DNA of 64,000 bases from Candidatus Aquicultor sp. (GTDB lineage Bacteria > Actinomycetota > Aquicultoria > Aquicultorales > Aquicultoraceae): positions 1 to 64,000 of the forward strand of contig DASXVE010000020.1 of the NCBI GenBank assembly GCA_036504445.1, in the 5' to 3' direction. How positions within the stretch are numbered: the stretch's first letter is position 1; each line of letters starts with the position of its first letter. This document shows, piece after piece, positions 9,331-18,506 of the stretch. The translations under genes and the position numbers were made by a program. The notes under the pieces were generated by a model. That model saw only the letters and a program-made list of their open reading frames with translations, searched no databases and was not told where the DNA came from.

Positions 9331-10299
9331 ATGGGACAGATTTATAACAACATCACCGAGACTATTGGTCGCACGCCGCTTGTTCGACTAAACAGGATCA
9401 CCGATGGCGCTGCGGGTACAGTAATCGCCAAGGTGGAATCATTCAATCCTGCAGGAAGCATCAAAGACAGGATCGGCGTCAACATGATCGACTGGGCCGA
9501 GAGCCAGGGCTTGCTCAAACCCGGCCAGACCATCGTAACACCGGCCGGCAAAGCTTCGGGGGCGACCATTATCGAACCGACCAGCGGAAATACCGGTGTT
9601 GCGCTGGCATTTGTTGCCGCGGCACGCGGCTACAAGGTAATCCTTACTATGCCGGATACTATGTCGATTGAGCGCCGGTCTCTGCTAAAGGCTTACGGTG
9701 CCGAGCTCATCCTAACTCCCGGATCAGAAGGTATGCAGGGGGCAGTCGACAAGGCTGCAGAAATTAAAAACGAAAATCCCGATTATTATCTGCCGCACCA
9801 ATTTGAGAACCCCGCCAACCCGGATATGCATCGCAGGACGACCGCCAACGAGATTTGGCATGATACCGACGGTGCCGTTGATATACTGGTGGCCGGTGTC
9901 GGCACGGGTGGCACGATAACGGGAGTTTCCGAAGCGCTCAAGCAGCGTAAACCGGAATTTAGAGCGGTGGCGGTTGAGCCCGCAGATTCACCGGTTCTTT
10001 CGGGCGGGCAGGCAGGCCCCCACAAGATACAAGGCATCGGCGCCGGCTTTGTTCCGAAAGTATTAAATATTGATATAATTGATGAGATCATACAGGTCAC
10101 GAATGAAGAGGCTATACAGTTCACGCGGCGGCTCGCTCGCGAAGAGGGGATACTGGCCGGTATCTCAAGCGGCGCAGCCACCTATGCTGCGGTCCAGGTT
10201 GCTAGGCGGCCTGAAAGCGCCGGAAAACTCATCGTCGTGATATTGCCCGACACGGGCGAGCGATACTTGAGTAATCCGGTATTCGCGGACCTAGATTAA
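9331..10299 (+). CDS. cysK: Cysteine synthase A (O-acetylserine sulfhydrylase)
   Basis: PLP enzyme that makes cysteine from O-acetylserine and sulfide. The 322 residues include [11 protein letters not shown] with the Schiff-base lysine K45, the substrate loop PTSGNTGV (83-90), GTGGTITGV for phosphate binding and the C-terminal [10 protein letters not shown] few extra residues ([10 protein letters not shown]) precede the SGNTG loop. The ATG at 9331 follows GGGAGG. Together with cysE 44 bases downstream it forms the complete serine-to-cysteine route, which feeds the desulfurase further along the operon. Confidence 0.97.
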   Translation: MGQIYNNITETIGRTPLVRLNRITDGAAGTVIAKVESFNPAGSIKDRIGVNMIDWAESQGLLKPGQTIVTPAGKASGATIIEPTSGNTGVALAFVAAARGYKVILTMPDTMSIERRSLLKAYGAELILTPGSEGMQGAVDKAAEIKNENPDYYLPHQFENPANPDMHRRTTANEIWHDTDGAVDILVAGVGTGGTITGVSEALKQRKPEFRAVAVEPADSPVLSGGQAGPHKIQGIGAGFVPKVLNIDIIDEIIQVTNEEAIQFTRRLAREEGILAGISSGAATYAAVQVARRPESAGKLIVVILPDTGERYLSNPVFADLD

Positions 10300-10343
10300 A
10301 CGGCCAAAAGAAATAATAAGAAAGGCTTACGGTTATAAGGTTA

Positions 10344-11096
10344 ATGTTTCGAACTCTAAAAGAAGAGGTCAAAACAATATTTGATAAAGATCCGGCGGCG
10401 AAAAGCATCGTCGAAGTGGTTTTGTGCTACCCTGGTTTTCACGCGATTCTTATGCATCGCACAGCGCATTACCTGTATAAGCGGCGCGTGCCGCTTATCC
10501 CGCGATTTATTTCGCAAGTGAGCCGTTTCATGACGGGCATCGAGATCCATCCCGGCGCCAAGATTGGGCGCAGATTTTTTATCGATCACGGTATGGGTGT
10601 TGTTATCGGCGAGACCACCGAGATCGGCGATGACGTGCTTGTGTACCAAAACGCCACACTTGGCGGTACAGGGAAGGAAAAGGGCAAACGTCACCCCACA
10701 CTTGGCAACCACGTCGTTGTCGGTGCGGGCGCGAAAGTGCTCGGCGCGATCATGGTCGGCGCGAACGTTAAGATCGGCGCCGGTTCGGTCGTTATTCGAA
10801 ACGTTCCGGCAAACACCACGGTAGTCGGTGTACCCGGGCACGTTATCTTCTCGAGTGTGAAAGGGCGCACCGCCGAAGAAGAACTCGAGCACGGTCACTT
10901 GCCCGATCCGGAGGCACAGGCTATAAAGTGTTTGGGCGATCGCATCAGAGAGCTTGAACAAAAAATGGATGAGATGAACAAACGCCAGCAAAAGCAAGCC
11001 GCGTCGGCGCTGCGTCTGGTAAAAGACGAAACCGCTGTATGTGAGCTTGACGGCGCCGGTGTTGACGATACATATACATCAGGCGATGGCATCTAG
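10344..11096 (+). CDS. cysE: Serine O-acetyltransferase
   Basis: Acetylates L-serine with acetyl-CoA to give O-acetylserine for CysK. This is the short bacterial form (250 residues) with the N-terminal helical region reduced. The left-handed beta-helix carries hexapeptide repeats ([41 protein letters not shown]). Catalytic D81 and H82 are in FIDHGMG. The tail is basic and acidic ([16 protein letters not shown]) and ends without the usual isoleucine-only peptide, although GDGI does end in Ile as CysK-binding tails do. The stop is 13 bases before the iscS start. Confidence 0.95.
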   Translation: MFRTLKEEVKTIFDKDPAAKSIVEVVLCYPGFHAILMHRTAHYLYKRRVPLIPRFISQVSRFMTGIEIHPGAKIGRRFFIDHGMGVVIGETTEIGDDVLVYQNATLGGTGKEKGKRHPTLGNHVVVGAGAKVLGAIMVGANVKIGAGSVVIRNVPANTTVVGVPGHVIFSSVKGRTAEEELEHGHLPDPEAQAIKCLGDRIRELEQKMDEMNKRQQKQAASALRLVKDETAVCELDGAGVDDTYTSGDGI

Positions 11097-11109
11097 GGGA
11101 GGCGACAAT

Positions 11110-12288
11110 TTGGAGAAGTTCATCTATATGGATTATGCGGCAACGACACCGGCACGGCGTGAGGTCGTCGAAGCGATGATGCCATATTTCACGCAGGAAT
11201 TCGGGAACCCTTCTTCGCTGTATACATTGGGGCGTAGTGCGCGCGGCGTCATCGAGGATGCTCGCGACCGGGTCGCCGCGTTTATCGGCGCCGATCCGCG
11301 TGAGATTGTCTTTACGGGCGGCGGTACCGAGGCCGATAACTTTGCGATTAAAGGTATTGCATACGGCAATGAGAAAAAGGGCAATCATATTATAACGACG
11401 ACGGTCGAGCATCACGCATTGCTCGAACCCTGTCATTTCCTTGAGAAACGCGGGTTTGAGGTAACATACGTGCCGGTTGATGAGCACGGTATGGTCGATC
11501 CGGCGGATATCGCAAAAGCGATGAAAGACACAACGGTATTGGTTTCGGTCATGCACGCAAACAACGAGGTCGGGACGATCGAGCCGCTCGCCGAAATCGG
11601 CAAGATTGCCAGAGAACGCGGTATTCAGCTTCACACCGACGCGGTGCAAAGCGTGGGTCATATTCCGGTTGACGTCAACGAGCTCAACGTCGATTTGCTC
11701 TCGATGTCGGCGCATAAGCTCTACGGCCCGAAAGGCGTCGGTGCGCTATACGTGCGGCGCGGCACACGTATGGTGCCGTTTATGCATGGCGGCAGTCAGG
11801 AGCATAACCGCAGGGCCGGCACACACAATGTGCCGGGCATTGTCGGGTTCGCAAAGGCAATCGAACTTGCGGAAAAAGAAATGGCGGCTGAAACGGTGCG
11901 TTTAACTGAGCTTCGCGATTACCTTATCCGCGGCATGCTCGGGCAGGTAAGCTATGCGCGCCTGAACGGTCATCCGACAAAGCGGCTTCCCAGCAACGCG
12001 AGCTTTTGCCTGGTCGGTGCCGAAGGCGAAGCAATCCTATTAAGCCTCGACATGGAGGGAATTAGCTGCTCAAGCGGTTCGGCATGTACATCGGGTACGC
12101 TCGACCCGTCGCACGTACTGATCGCGATGGGGGTTCCGGCTGAGATCGCACACAGCAGCCTGCGGCTCTCCCTCGGTCGCGAGACAACCAAAGAGGATAT
12201 CGATTACGTTCTCGAAGTTCTGCCACCGATTATCGAGCGCTTACGAGCAATGTCGCCTCTTGATGCGAGCTGGGGAAAAACCTGTTAA
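11110..12288 (+). CDS. iscS: Cysteine desulfurase (IscS/NifS)
   Basis: PLP enzyme that takes sulfur from cysteine, forming alanine and a protein persulfide for iron-sulfur assembly and tRNA thiolation. I choose TTG 11110 because GGGGAGG lies seven bases upstream; longer in-frame starts reach back into cysE. This gives 392 residues. Motifs are MDYAATTPARREV at the start, HADAVQ-like HTDAVQSVG (175-183), SAHKLYGPKG with PLP lysine K203, and GSACTSG with the catalytic cysteine C326. It lies directly upstream of iscU and mnmA, its two expected sulfur acceptors. Confidence 0.95.
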   Translation: MEKFIYMDYAATTPARREVVEAMMPYFTQEFGNPSSLYTLGRSARGVIEDARDRVAAFIGADPREIVFTGGGTEADNFAIKGIAYGNEKKGNHIITTTVEHHALLEPCHFLEKRGFEVTYVPVDEHGMVDPADIAKAMKDTTVLVSVMHANNEVGTIEPLAEIGKIARERGIQLHTDAVQSVGHIPVDVNELNVDLLSMSAHKLYGPKGVGALYVRRGTRMVPFMHGGSQEHNRRAGTHNVPGIVGFAKAIELAEKEMAAETVRLTELRDYLIRGMLGQVSYARLNGHPTKRLPSNASFCLVGAEGEAILLSLDMEGISCSSGSACTSGTLDPSHVLIAMGVPAEIAHSSLRLSLGRETTKEDIDYVLEVLPPIIERLRAMSPLDASWGKTC

Positions 12289-12301
12289 GGAGATAGATAG
12301 C

Positions 12302-12688
12302 ATGTACAGCGAAAAGGTAATGGAGCACTTCCGTAATCCGCGAAATGTCGGTGAAGTCGAGCAGCCGGACGGCATTGGCGAGGTCGGCAACCCGACGTGC
12401 GGCGATATGATGCGCATTACGATTAAGGTTAAAGATAATAAGATCGACGATGTAAAATTTAAAACGCTCGGCTGTGGCGCGGCAATTGCCACAAGCAGTA
12501 TGGTTACCGAGATGGCATTGGGCAAGAGCCTTGAGGAAGCCGAGAAGCTTACCAGGCAGGACATTGCCGATGCGCTCGATGGGCTGCCGCCGCAGAAGAT
12601 GCATTGCTCGGTGCTGGCCGTTGACGGCCTGCAGAAGGCAATAGAAGATTACCGCACGAAAAATGGGGGAGCACCTGATAACGGGTAA
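12302..12688 (+). CDS. iscU: Iron-sulfur cluster scaffold IscU/NifU-like
   Basis: Scaffold on which [2Fe-2S] and [4Fe-4S] clusters form. The start is ATG 12302 with AAGGAGATAGATAGC upstream, giving 128 residues. Cluster ligands are C33 in NPTCGD (with D35 beside it), C58 in LGCGAAIA and C102 in MHCSVLA, preceded by H101. It lacks the C-terminal Nfu domain of full NifU. The 13-base gap after iscS and five-base gap before mnmA show tight operon packing. Confidence 0.95.
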   Translation: MYSEKVMEHFRNPRNVGEVEQPDGIGEVGNPTCGDMMRITIKVKDNKIDDVKFKTLGCGAAIATSSMVTEMALGKSLEEAEKLTRQDIADALDGLPPQKMHCSVLAVDGLQKAIEDYRTKNGGAPDNG

Positions 12689-12693
12689 TATTT

Positions 12694-13794
12694 ATGGTTA
12701 AAACGGCTAAAACAAAAGTGGTATGTGCTATGAGCGGTGGTGTCGACAGCTCTGTCGCCGCCGCGCTTCTTGTAGAGGCCGGCTACGACGTAATCGGCAT
12801 TACGATGAATATCTGGCCCTCGGCAAAGACCGAGGAAGAGGCCGAGCGCTTCGGCGGTTGTTGTTCGCTCTCCGCGACCGACGATGCAAAGCGCGTAGCG
12901 TATACACTGGGTATTCCGCACTACACCTTTGATTTCCGCGAAATTTTCAAGCAAGAAGTCATCGAAGACTTCGTAACCGAGTACCAGCGCGGGCGCACAC
13001 CGAACCCCTGTATTCGCTGCAACCAGTATGTAAAATTTCAAGCGCTACTTCATAAGGCAAGGGCAATCGGCGCAGAGTATATTGCGACCGGGCACTACGC
13101 GTGGGTTGAGCACAGTGAAGAGCGCGGCCGTTACCTGCTGAAAAAAGGCATCGATGAGAGTAAAGACCAGTCCTACGTGCTCTACGTGCTCACGCAGGAG
13201 CAGCTATCGCACACAATGTTTCCGGTCGGTCATATTACAAAAGAGGAGACCAGGCGCCGGGCTACTGAGCTTGGGCTCACGGTAGCTCAGAAGAAAGAAA
13301 GCCAGGAGATATGTTTCGTTCCCGATAAAAACTACCCAAGATTTGTCACCGAGTATACACCGGGCGCTGATCGCCCGGGGCCGATTTACGACATGCAGGG
13401 CAACGTACTCGGCACGCACAACGGCATTATTCACTATACAATAGGGCAGCGCAAAGGGCTTGGGATATCGGCACCGCAGCCGCTTTATGTAATTGCGATA
13501 CAAGAGGAAGAGGATGCAATTATCGTCGGCACTAAAGATCACCTTTTGAAAAGCAGCCTTGTTGCCCGTGACATTAATTTGATCTCGATCGGCCGGCTTG
13601 CCGGGCCGATGCGTGTGAAAGCAAAAATTCGCTACAAATCGCCGGAAGCGCCGGCTACAATCACTCCGCTACCGAACGACGAGCTTCATGTTGAATTCGA
13701 TTACCCGGAATCCGCAATATCACCCGGTCAGGCTGTCGTATTTTACGACGGTGATGTCGTGGTCGGTGGCGGCACTATCGACCGCTCGGTTTAG
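12694..13794 (+). CDS. mnmA: tRNA 2-thiouridylase MnmA
   Basis: Thiolates U34 of tRNA-Lys, Glu and Gln with sulfur passed from the desulfurase. The 366 residues carry the PP-loop SGGVDSSVAAALL (14-26), the catalytic cysteine region NPCIRCN (C106, C109), DQSYVLYVL, and C207 in SQEICFVPD. Last gene of the sulfur operon. Its 3' end overlaps the convergent DUF5714 gene by 20 bases, so no terminator is visible between them. Confidence 0.96.
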   Translation: MVKTAKTKVVCAMSGGVDSSVAAALLVEAGYDVIGITMNIWPSAKTEEEAERFGGCCSLSATDDAKRVAYTLGIPHYTFDFREIFKQEVIEDFVTEYQRGRTPNPCIRCNQYVKFQALLHKARAIGAEYIATGHYAWVEHSEERGRYLLKKGIDESKDQSYVLYVLTQEQLSHTMFPVGHITKEETRRRATELGLTVAQKKESQEICFVPDKNYPRFVTEYTPGADRPGPIYDMQGNVLGTHNGIIHYTIGQRKGLGISAPQPLYVIAIQEEEDAIIVGTKDHLLKSSLVARDINLISIGRLAGPMRVKAKIRYKSPEAPATITPLPNDELHVEFDYPESAISPGQAVVFYDGDVVVGGGTIDRSV

Positions 13795-14554
13795 AGAACG
13801 GGCACGCAGCTCCTAAGCATTTATATGGATTTCGCTTCTGGTGCTGGCATTTTGTGATGGTTCGCGGCAGGGAAAGCCCCATATGTTCCTTGATGGCGTC
13901 ACAGGCACTCTCGATTGCAAGACGCGTGCTTAATTTGCAGCACGTCCCCATATATGAAGCTATTTTTGCCGTAGCCGCGTTTGTGGTTTGCATTGCGATC
14001 TGGCGTTCTCTTCCCTTAGGTTTATCACACGTAGCATCGGTAAGCAGGCTCATAACCACACCGGCCGCCAGGGCGGCGCCGCACGCGCCGTAATTAGCGC
14101 ACATGCACGACGGAACTCTATCCGTCCAGGTACGATCAAGAGCGCGCTCTATGAGATCATCGTTAATGATAAGTTCTTGATCGTTATACGACACGGGACC
14201 CGCGCTTTTTAGCGCTGCGGTTAGCGACATTGCCACTATAGCGTGATGCTCGCCGCCGATCATCGGCACCGAGGGATGGCTCATCATCTGCTCGGCAATC
14301 TGTATCGGGTCGTTAAGCTTAGTCGTTATGGCGATTGTGGTGATCGCATGAAGCGCATCCTGACCGTGGCAGGCATCGCAGACGAAATGATTATTTACGC
14401 ATGAAATCGTTCCCGCGGATGCTTGACCACAGAAATAGCAAGTAAGTAGCTCCGGCCTAGCCCGGTATATAAGTTTTTCACCGCATACCATGCAGTTTTC
14501 AGTATACCTGGTGGTAGCTCAACATCCGTTGCCAGAGTGCAGAATTTCCGACAT
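13775..14554 (-). CDS. DUF5714 family protein, candidate selenoprotein (in-frame TGA read as Sec)
   Basis: A frame of 260 codons starts at ATG 14554 on the minus strand, six bases after a strong AAGGAGT site. Codon 12 is TGA (14519-14521), and the frame then continues open to TAG at 13775-13777. The N-terminus reads MSEILHSGNGC, then the TGA, then ATTRYTENCMVCGEKLIY. The ENCMVCG part already matches the start of the DUF5714 fold, so family homology begins upstream of the only alternative start (ATG 14491), which has no ribosome site. Downstream are many conserved Cys (CYFCGQ, CDACH, CMCANYGACGAA, CCKLSTR, CLGAACPF) and the GGEHH motif. A hairpin placed like a bacterial SECIS follows the TGA. 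The biochemical role is unknown; DUF5714 is sometimes called methyltransferase-like. Confidence 0.7.
14480..14496 (-). promoter_or_regulatory. SECIS-like hairpin downstream of the in-frame TGA
   Basis: In mRNA sense the segment reads ACTGCAT-GGT-ATGCGGT. It makes a seven-base-pair stem with one U-G pair and a GGU apical loop. The loop begins 29 bases after the TGA. Bacterial SECIS elements usually lie within the coding sequence just after UGA, with a guanosine in a small apical loop at about this distance. Whether SelB binds it is untested. Confidence 0.5.
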
Positions 14555-14650
14555 GTGATAACTCCTTATGTAAGGGAACGGCCACTCGTGCTCTTAACCT
14601 ACAACAATGGCCCTACTTCCAAGCTATATGTTCGTATCCTACCTGTCAAT

Positions 14651-15739
14651 CTAGTTATCGGCCGCTTTCAGTATGTGAAAGGGGTCGGCAGCACAGCCAC
14701 CGCTCGGATGTATTTCAAAATGTAAATGCGGCGCAGAGGCACTCGCGTTGCCGGTGCTTCCAACATAGCCAATAATTTGCCCGGCAGTGACTTGTGAGCC
14801 GGTGGTAATATTGGGTGCGATGCAATTTAAATGGCAGTAATAGTAGGTCGAGCCATTTGCCCCCGCTAAATAAATACTGATACCACCCAGGCCGCGATCG
14901 TGCGCCTGCGACCTCTCAATGATCCCGGAAATGCACGCGACTACGGGCGTACCCTTTGCCGCCATAATATCGCATCCTTTGTGATGACGGCCGCCGGAAC
15001 GTGCAAACCCCCAGCTATCGATATAGTTATGCGGGCCGGCCACCGGAAAAATAAACCCACAATCGCGCTCGCCGCCCCGTGACGTGTTCGTGCTTCGCGA
15101 CGGAGCAGCCGTTGGAACCATAGCAATCTTGTATGTTGCGCGTAGTTTGGCAACGGGCAGTTTTACCGTCGCCGCAGGCAGGTTGCGCTGCCGCGCTCTT
15201 ATTTGGTTTTCAAGCACAGTTTTTTGTTGTTGTACCAGGACGAGTTGTTTGGCTTGTGTCTCTTTTGCCCGGGCGAGTTCAATTTTATGCCGGGCGAGGG
15301 CGGATCGCTCCGATCGAATATTCGCGATGACGTGTGTGTCTTCTTCCATAATACTGGTGATCAACATCACTCTTGACATAAAATCGCTGTAACTACATGA
15401 AGATGCAAGAATAGAAAGAAGCTCTACCGGGCCGTTTTTGTAGGCCTCCAGCACCCGTTTGTTAAATTCAATTGTTGCGGCAGTTAGCCGGCTTTGCGTA
15501 AGAAAAAGCTCACGCTCGTTTTCGGTGATTTGCTTGTTGGTCAGCTGCAGCGCCGCAGTTGCCACATCACATTTTGTTGCCGTATCCCTGAGGGTCTCGA
15601 TACCCGCTGTATCCTGCGGGGTAGTTGCCTGTACACTCGAGGTTGTATCGGTTGAGTTCGAGGACATCGCTGGTGCCATGCCGATCAAGAAAAAGCACAC
15701 TATAATCGGCATAAGTATCACTAGTCTTCGTAAACCCAA
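14651..15739 (-). CDS. Secreted M23-family peptidoglycan endopeptidase with coiled coil
   Basis: Zinc metallopeptidase predicted to cut peptidoglycan cross-links outside the membrane. The start is TTG 15739 with AAAGGAAGTG upstream. A signal peptide covers residues 1-26 (RRLVILMPIIVCFFLIGMAPAMS). A long helical region with coiled-coil pattern (ALQLTNKQITENERELFLTQ to ENQIRARQRNL) spans about 60-190. The C-terminal lysostaphin-type domain has HHKGCDIMAAKGTPV and HLHFEIHPSG with the zinc ligands. EnvC-like architecture suggests a role in cell separation. It stands alone, divergent from a 735-base gap. Confidence 0.9.
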   Translation of the reverse strand: MGLRRLVILMPIIVCFFLIGMAPAMSSNSTDTTSSVQATTPQDTAGIETLRDTATKCDVATAALQLTNKQITENERELFLTQSRLTAATIEFNKRVLEAYKNGPVELLSILASSCSYSDFMSRVMLITSIMEEDTHVIANIRSERSALARHKIELARAKETQAKQLVLVQQQKTVLENQIRARQRNLPAATVKLPVAKLRATYKIAMVPTAAPSRSTNTSRGGERDCGFIFPVAGPHNYIDSWGFARSGGRHHKGCDIMAAKGTPVVACISGIIERSQAHDRGLGGISIYLAGANGSTYYYCHLNCIAPNITTGSQVTAGQIIGYVGSTGNASASAPHLHFEIHPSGGCAADPFHILKAADN

Positions 15740-16474
15740 AACATCACTTCCTTTCGCTTAAGTTTAGGCCGCAAAGGCCACAGAGGTATTTACCCTAAAG
15801 ATTATGCCTGTAGCGCATAATTCCTTAATTTCTTATCCTTCGGTTTTTAGTGCATTGATAATCAATAGAAGAGTACGATGTCTGATTTCAGTAGAGGATT
15901 GACGCGGTTCCTTTGGTTTAATTGATTACGGCGATTGTTGCTGCGAAGTAAGATTTCGAGTAATTAATAAACACATTCTTGTTGATCGCGGTATGGGGCC
16001 TGTCGCATTGCGACAGGTTGTCTCGTGCTAAGTGTAAAATCACTCCTTTGTTTCGATGTCCTAAGTTAAGCATTGTAACAGAAAACGCTGGAATGTCCAA
16101 ACCATATATTTCCAGCTGTTGCACAAACACAGGATATTTTGTTTCCGATATTTAGTTTAGTGCTCAATTAATATACCCCGTAGCCTATGCGATATGCTTA
16201 AATACCAGGCAACATCGGTCAATACTGTGGGGGGTATAATGCTCAAGGCTTGCAGTGCGCTTTGCAGTTCTGGTACTCTAGTATTAAGCATGAATTAAGT
16301 ATAGACCACCGATAAGTAGCTCGGCCCCTCCAACTACTTATCGTGGTCTATTTTTTTTGCAAGCTTGTATTAGGTCGCAAAAGCTCTGAAAGTATTTGAT
16401 TGAGGGTGAAGTAATCGGCATATTTTGCCGATGCTTTCGGGTAAGTAGCCCTTTTTCTACTAGGAGTATGCGCT
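15740..16474. other. Long intergenic region between M23 peptidase and RsbW-like gene
   Basis: 735 bases without a convincing gene. The right part holds a TATAAT at 16235-16240 followed about 60 bases later by a strong terminator, which suggests a short untranslated transcript. A perfect 8-bp hairpin, CCTGTCGC-ATT-GCGACAGG, lies at 15999-16017 without a T-run. The 5' leader of the M23 gene (15740-15830) contains hairpins GGCC-GCAAA-GGCC and ATTATGC-CTGTAGC-GCATAAT whose function I cannot assign. Confidence 0.5.
16302..16358 (+). terminator. Strong terminator or attenuator upstream of the RsbW-like gene
   Basis: An 18-base left arm (16302-16319) pairs with 16334-16350 over 17 bp with one bulged C. 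The loop is 14 bases and eight T follow at 16351-16358. It lies 117 bases before the next gene. It ends either a small RNA begun near 16240 or a regulated leader. Confidence 0.8.
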
Positions 16475-16942
16475 ATGAGACGAATCAGGAGATCGACACA
16501 GGACATTATCGAACTTACCGTACCGGCCACGCTCAAATACTTAAAAATCATCCGGCAACTTATCCTCGATGTAATGCACAGCGCACGGTTTAGCGATGCA
16601 GATATCAATGATTTCATGCTCGCGATTATGGAAGCTGTAACCAACTCGATGCGGCATTCCAATAGTGACAATCTAACCGTTCGCTTCGAGGTAAATACCA
16701 AGGGAATAACGGTCCACATTATCGACCAGGGCTGCGGCTTCATATTCAGTAAGAAGAGCTGCAAATTCCCGGGGGTCGGTAACTCAGGGGGTCGCGGGTT
16801 GCCGCTGATGTACTGTCTGGTGGATTCTCTCATCGTTAGAAGTAAAGAGAGCTACGGCACACAGATTACTATGGTCAAGCATATCAGAAAGACATCCCGA
16901 CGGCGCGACCCGGTTCTGCAAGCCGATAGCAAGATAAGTTAG
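16475..16942 (+). CDS. RsbW-like anti-sigma regulatory factor (HATPase)
   Basis: 155-residue serine kinase of the GHKL fold that binds a sigma factor or phosphorylates a STAS antagonist. Motifs are the N-box LAIMEAVTNSMRHS, the G1 box IIDQGCGF and the G2-type GGRGLPLMYCLVD. The start ATG 16475 lies eight bases after AGGAG. The basic tail KTSRRRDP is unusual but short. No sigma factor or STAS gene adjoins it; the nearest STAS gene is at 6025. A terminator follows at 17030. Confidence 0.88.
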   Translation: MRRIRRSTQDIIELTVPATLKYLKIIRQLILDVMHSARFSDADINDFMLAIMEAVTNSMRHSNSDNLTVRFEVNTKGITVHIIDQGCGFIFSKKSCKFPGVGNSGGRGLPLMYCLVDSLIVRSKESYGTQITMVKHIRKTSRRRDPVLQADSKIS

Positions 16943-17029
16943 CCCGCAGGAAGTGACATTGTAAGCGTCCTAACGTGCAAGGGCTCTCGTAAAACTAATC
17001 CAGAAATTATAAATATTTATAGAAATAAG

Positions 17030-17058
17030 AAAACGCCTTGGCATACAAGGCGTTTTTA
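17030..17058. terminator. Terminator between the RsbW-like gene and tldE
   Basis: AAAACGCCTTG (17030-17040), a five-base loop and CAAGGCGTTTT (17046-17056), followed by T. With A-rich left and T-rich right arms it can serve both converging transcripts. Confidence 0.85.
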
Positions 17059-17168
17059 TTGCGTCGCTTTGTTCAGTTCGATAGCTTTGACAAGAGCCTG
17101 CTTGCAAAGAGCCGTTATTTTACTCGTCTGCAGCTCGATCTTTTTGCAATGCTAGTAATTGCGCGCTG

Positions 17169-18506
17169 TTAGAACTGGGTCGCGCCGGTAAAGCTAAACT
17201 CGTTTATTTTCAGATACGGGACGTAGCTTCCCCCGAGTATTGCGCTTTTAAGCTGGCGATCTTCCGACACCATAACTACGTTGGAGAGCGCTTCAAGGAT
17301 GCTTTGAGTAAAGCGCAGATTTTTAATCGCCGCTTTGATCTTGCCGTTCTCAATTAAAAACGTACCGTCGCGGGTCATGCCGGTCAGCGTTGTTCGTATC
17401 GGGTCTTCAAGGTTCGTGTAATGGAAGCGACTGACCAAAACGGCACGCTCCGAGCTCTTTACCATCTCGTCAAAAGTGGCGTCGCCTGCCCCCATGATGA
17501 GGTTTAGCGGCAACGGCCCATAAGTGTTCGGCGCGGGGAGTGCGTGCCCGGTCGATTCTTTTCCTTCCTTATGCGCGGTGTAGCTGTCATAACAGACGCC
17601 TTTAGCAACGCCGTCCTCAATAAAGATAACCTTTTGCTTCGGCACGCCCTCGAAATCGAAGGGGAGCCCGATGGTACCGGGGTCGAATGCATTATCCCAG
17701 ATCGAAACGTTCGGGCTTACGATTTGCTGCCCGATTTTACCGTTCATAAAGCTTCGACCTTCTTGGAACGCGAGTGCGCTAAAACCTGCAAACGCCAGGA
17801 ACGACACTATATCCGCGACTGCTTCCGGTTCCAATATCACGGTGTATTTGCCCGGCTTCATATCGACGGGGTTCTCGCTTGCCAGTGCTTTGGCTTTTGC
17901 AGTGTTCGCGAGGGTATTCATATCGATTTTTGCCGCACTTATCGAGATCTCGCTCGCAAACGCCGAGCTGGTTCTCGACATCGCGACCGATTTTAGTTCG
18001 GCTTCGCTCAGTGTGCCGATCGCATTAACGCCGAGCGTATTTGCGACGCCGACGATGGTATAGCCGGTGGAATACGCGCCGGCCGCCGTGAGGTTCTGCG
18101 GCTCGACGACATTGATAAATTGCGCCACCGCCCGCGCCCGCTCTTCAGGCGTGATTTCCAACGTCGAGCGGGCCACCATGTCCCGCTGCTCGATCGGTAG
18201 AGGTTTTGGCAACGACACAAAATCCTTATCAGGAGGCCTATGTTTGGCTATGAGCGTAGCTTTATCGACCATTTCGTGGATGGACTCAGCGTCGAGCCGG
18301 TTCGTCGAGGCGTATCCGATTCTTTTATCAACAACCGCCCTGATTGAAAGGCTCACGTTAGTGGTGGCGACGTTTTGATGGATATAGTTGTTTGAATAGC
18401 GGGTGAGTGCCGTGTCTCCCGCCGTTGCCAGCACCTCGAGCTGGTCCGCTTTTGAGTAATCAACCGCTGTTTTAAGCGCTTGTTGGATGAGGTCCTTATC
18501 CATCAT
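17169..18506 (-). CDS. tldE: TldE/PmbA-family metalloprotease subunit
   Basis: Non-metal-binding partner of the TldD/TldE heterodimeric protease, which cleaves modified peptides and helps activate RiPPs or degrade unfolded peptides. The 445 residues lack HExxxH, as expected for TldE. Conserved stretches include NYIHQNVATTNVSLSIRAV near the N-terminus and VLVSRFHYTNLEDPIRTTLTGMTRDGTF near the C-terminus. Its start overlaps the tldD stop by four bases, so the two are made together. No RiPP precursor is recognisable nearby. Confidence 0.93.
   Translation of the reverse strand: MMDKDLIQQALKTAVDYSKADQLEVLATAGDTALTRYSNNYIHQNVATTNVSLSIRAVVDKRIGYASTNRLDAESIHEMVDKATLIAKHRPPDKDFVSLPKPLPIEQRDMVARSTLEITPEERARAVAQFINVVEPQNLTAAGAYSTGYTIVGVANTLGVNAIGTLSEAELKSVAMSRTSSAFASEISISAAKIDMNTLANTAKAKALASENPVDMKPGKYTVILEPEAVADIVSFLAFAGFSALAFQEGRSFMNGKIGQQIVSPNVSIWDNAFDPGTIGLPFDFEGVPKQKVIFIEDGVAKGVCYDSYTAHKEGKESTGHALPAPNTYGPLPLNLIMGAGDATFDEMVKSSERAVLVSRFHYTNLEDPIRTTLTGMTRDGTFLIENGKIKAAIKNLRFTQSILEALSNVVMVSEDRQLKSAILGGSYVPYLKINEFSFTGATQF

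Noticed and set aside
10356-10997. Long minus-strand frame opposite cysE.
   Set aside because: Antisense shadow of an unmistakable serine acetyltransferase; no ribosome site or known motif.
15740-15830. On the plus strand GGCCGCAAAGGCCACAGAGG recalls a class I c-di-GMP (GEMM) riboswitch.
   Set aside because: The GCAAA is simply the loop of a GGCC hairpin. The CAAACC strand and the 3' GGUUACC-like element are missing, and no plus-strand gene follows for 650 bases.
15918-16130. Seventy-codon minus-strand frame in the 15.7-16.5 kb gap.
   Set aside because: GTG start without ribosome site, no similarity recognised, AT-rich non-coding surroundings.
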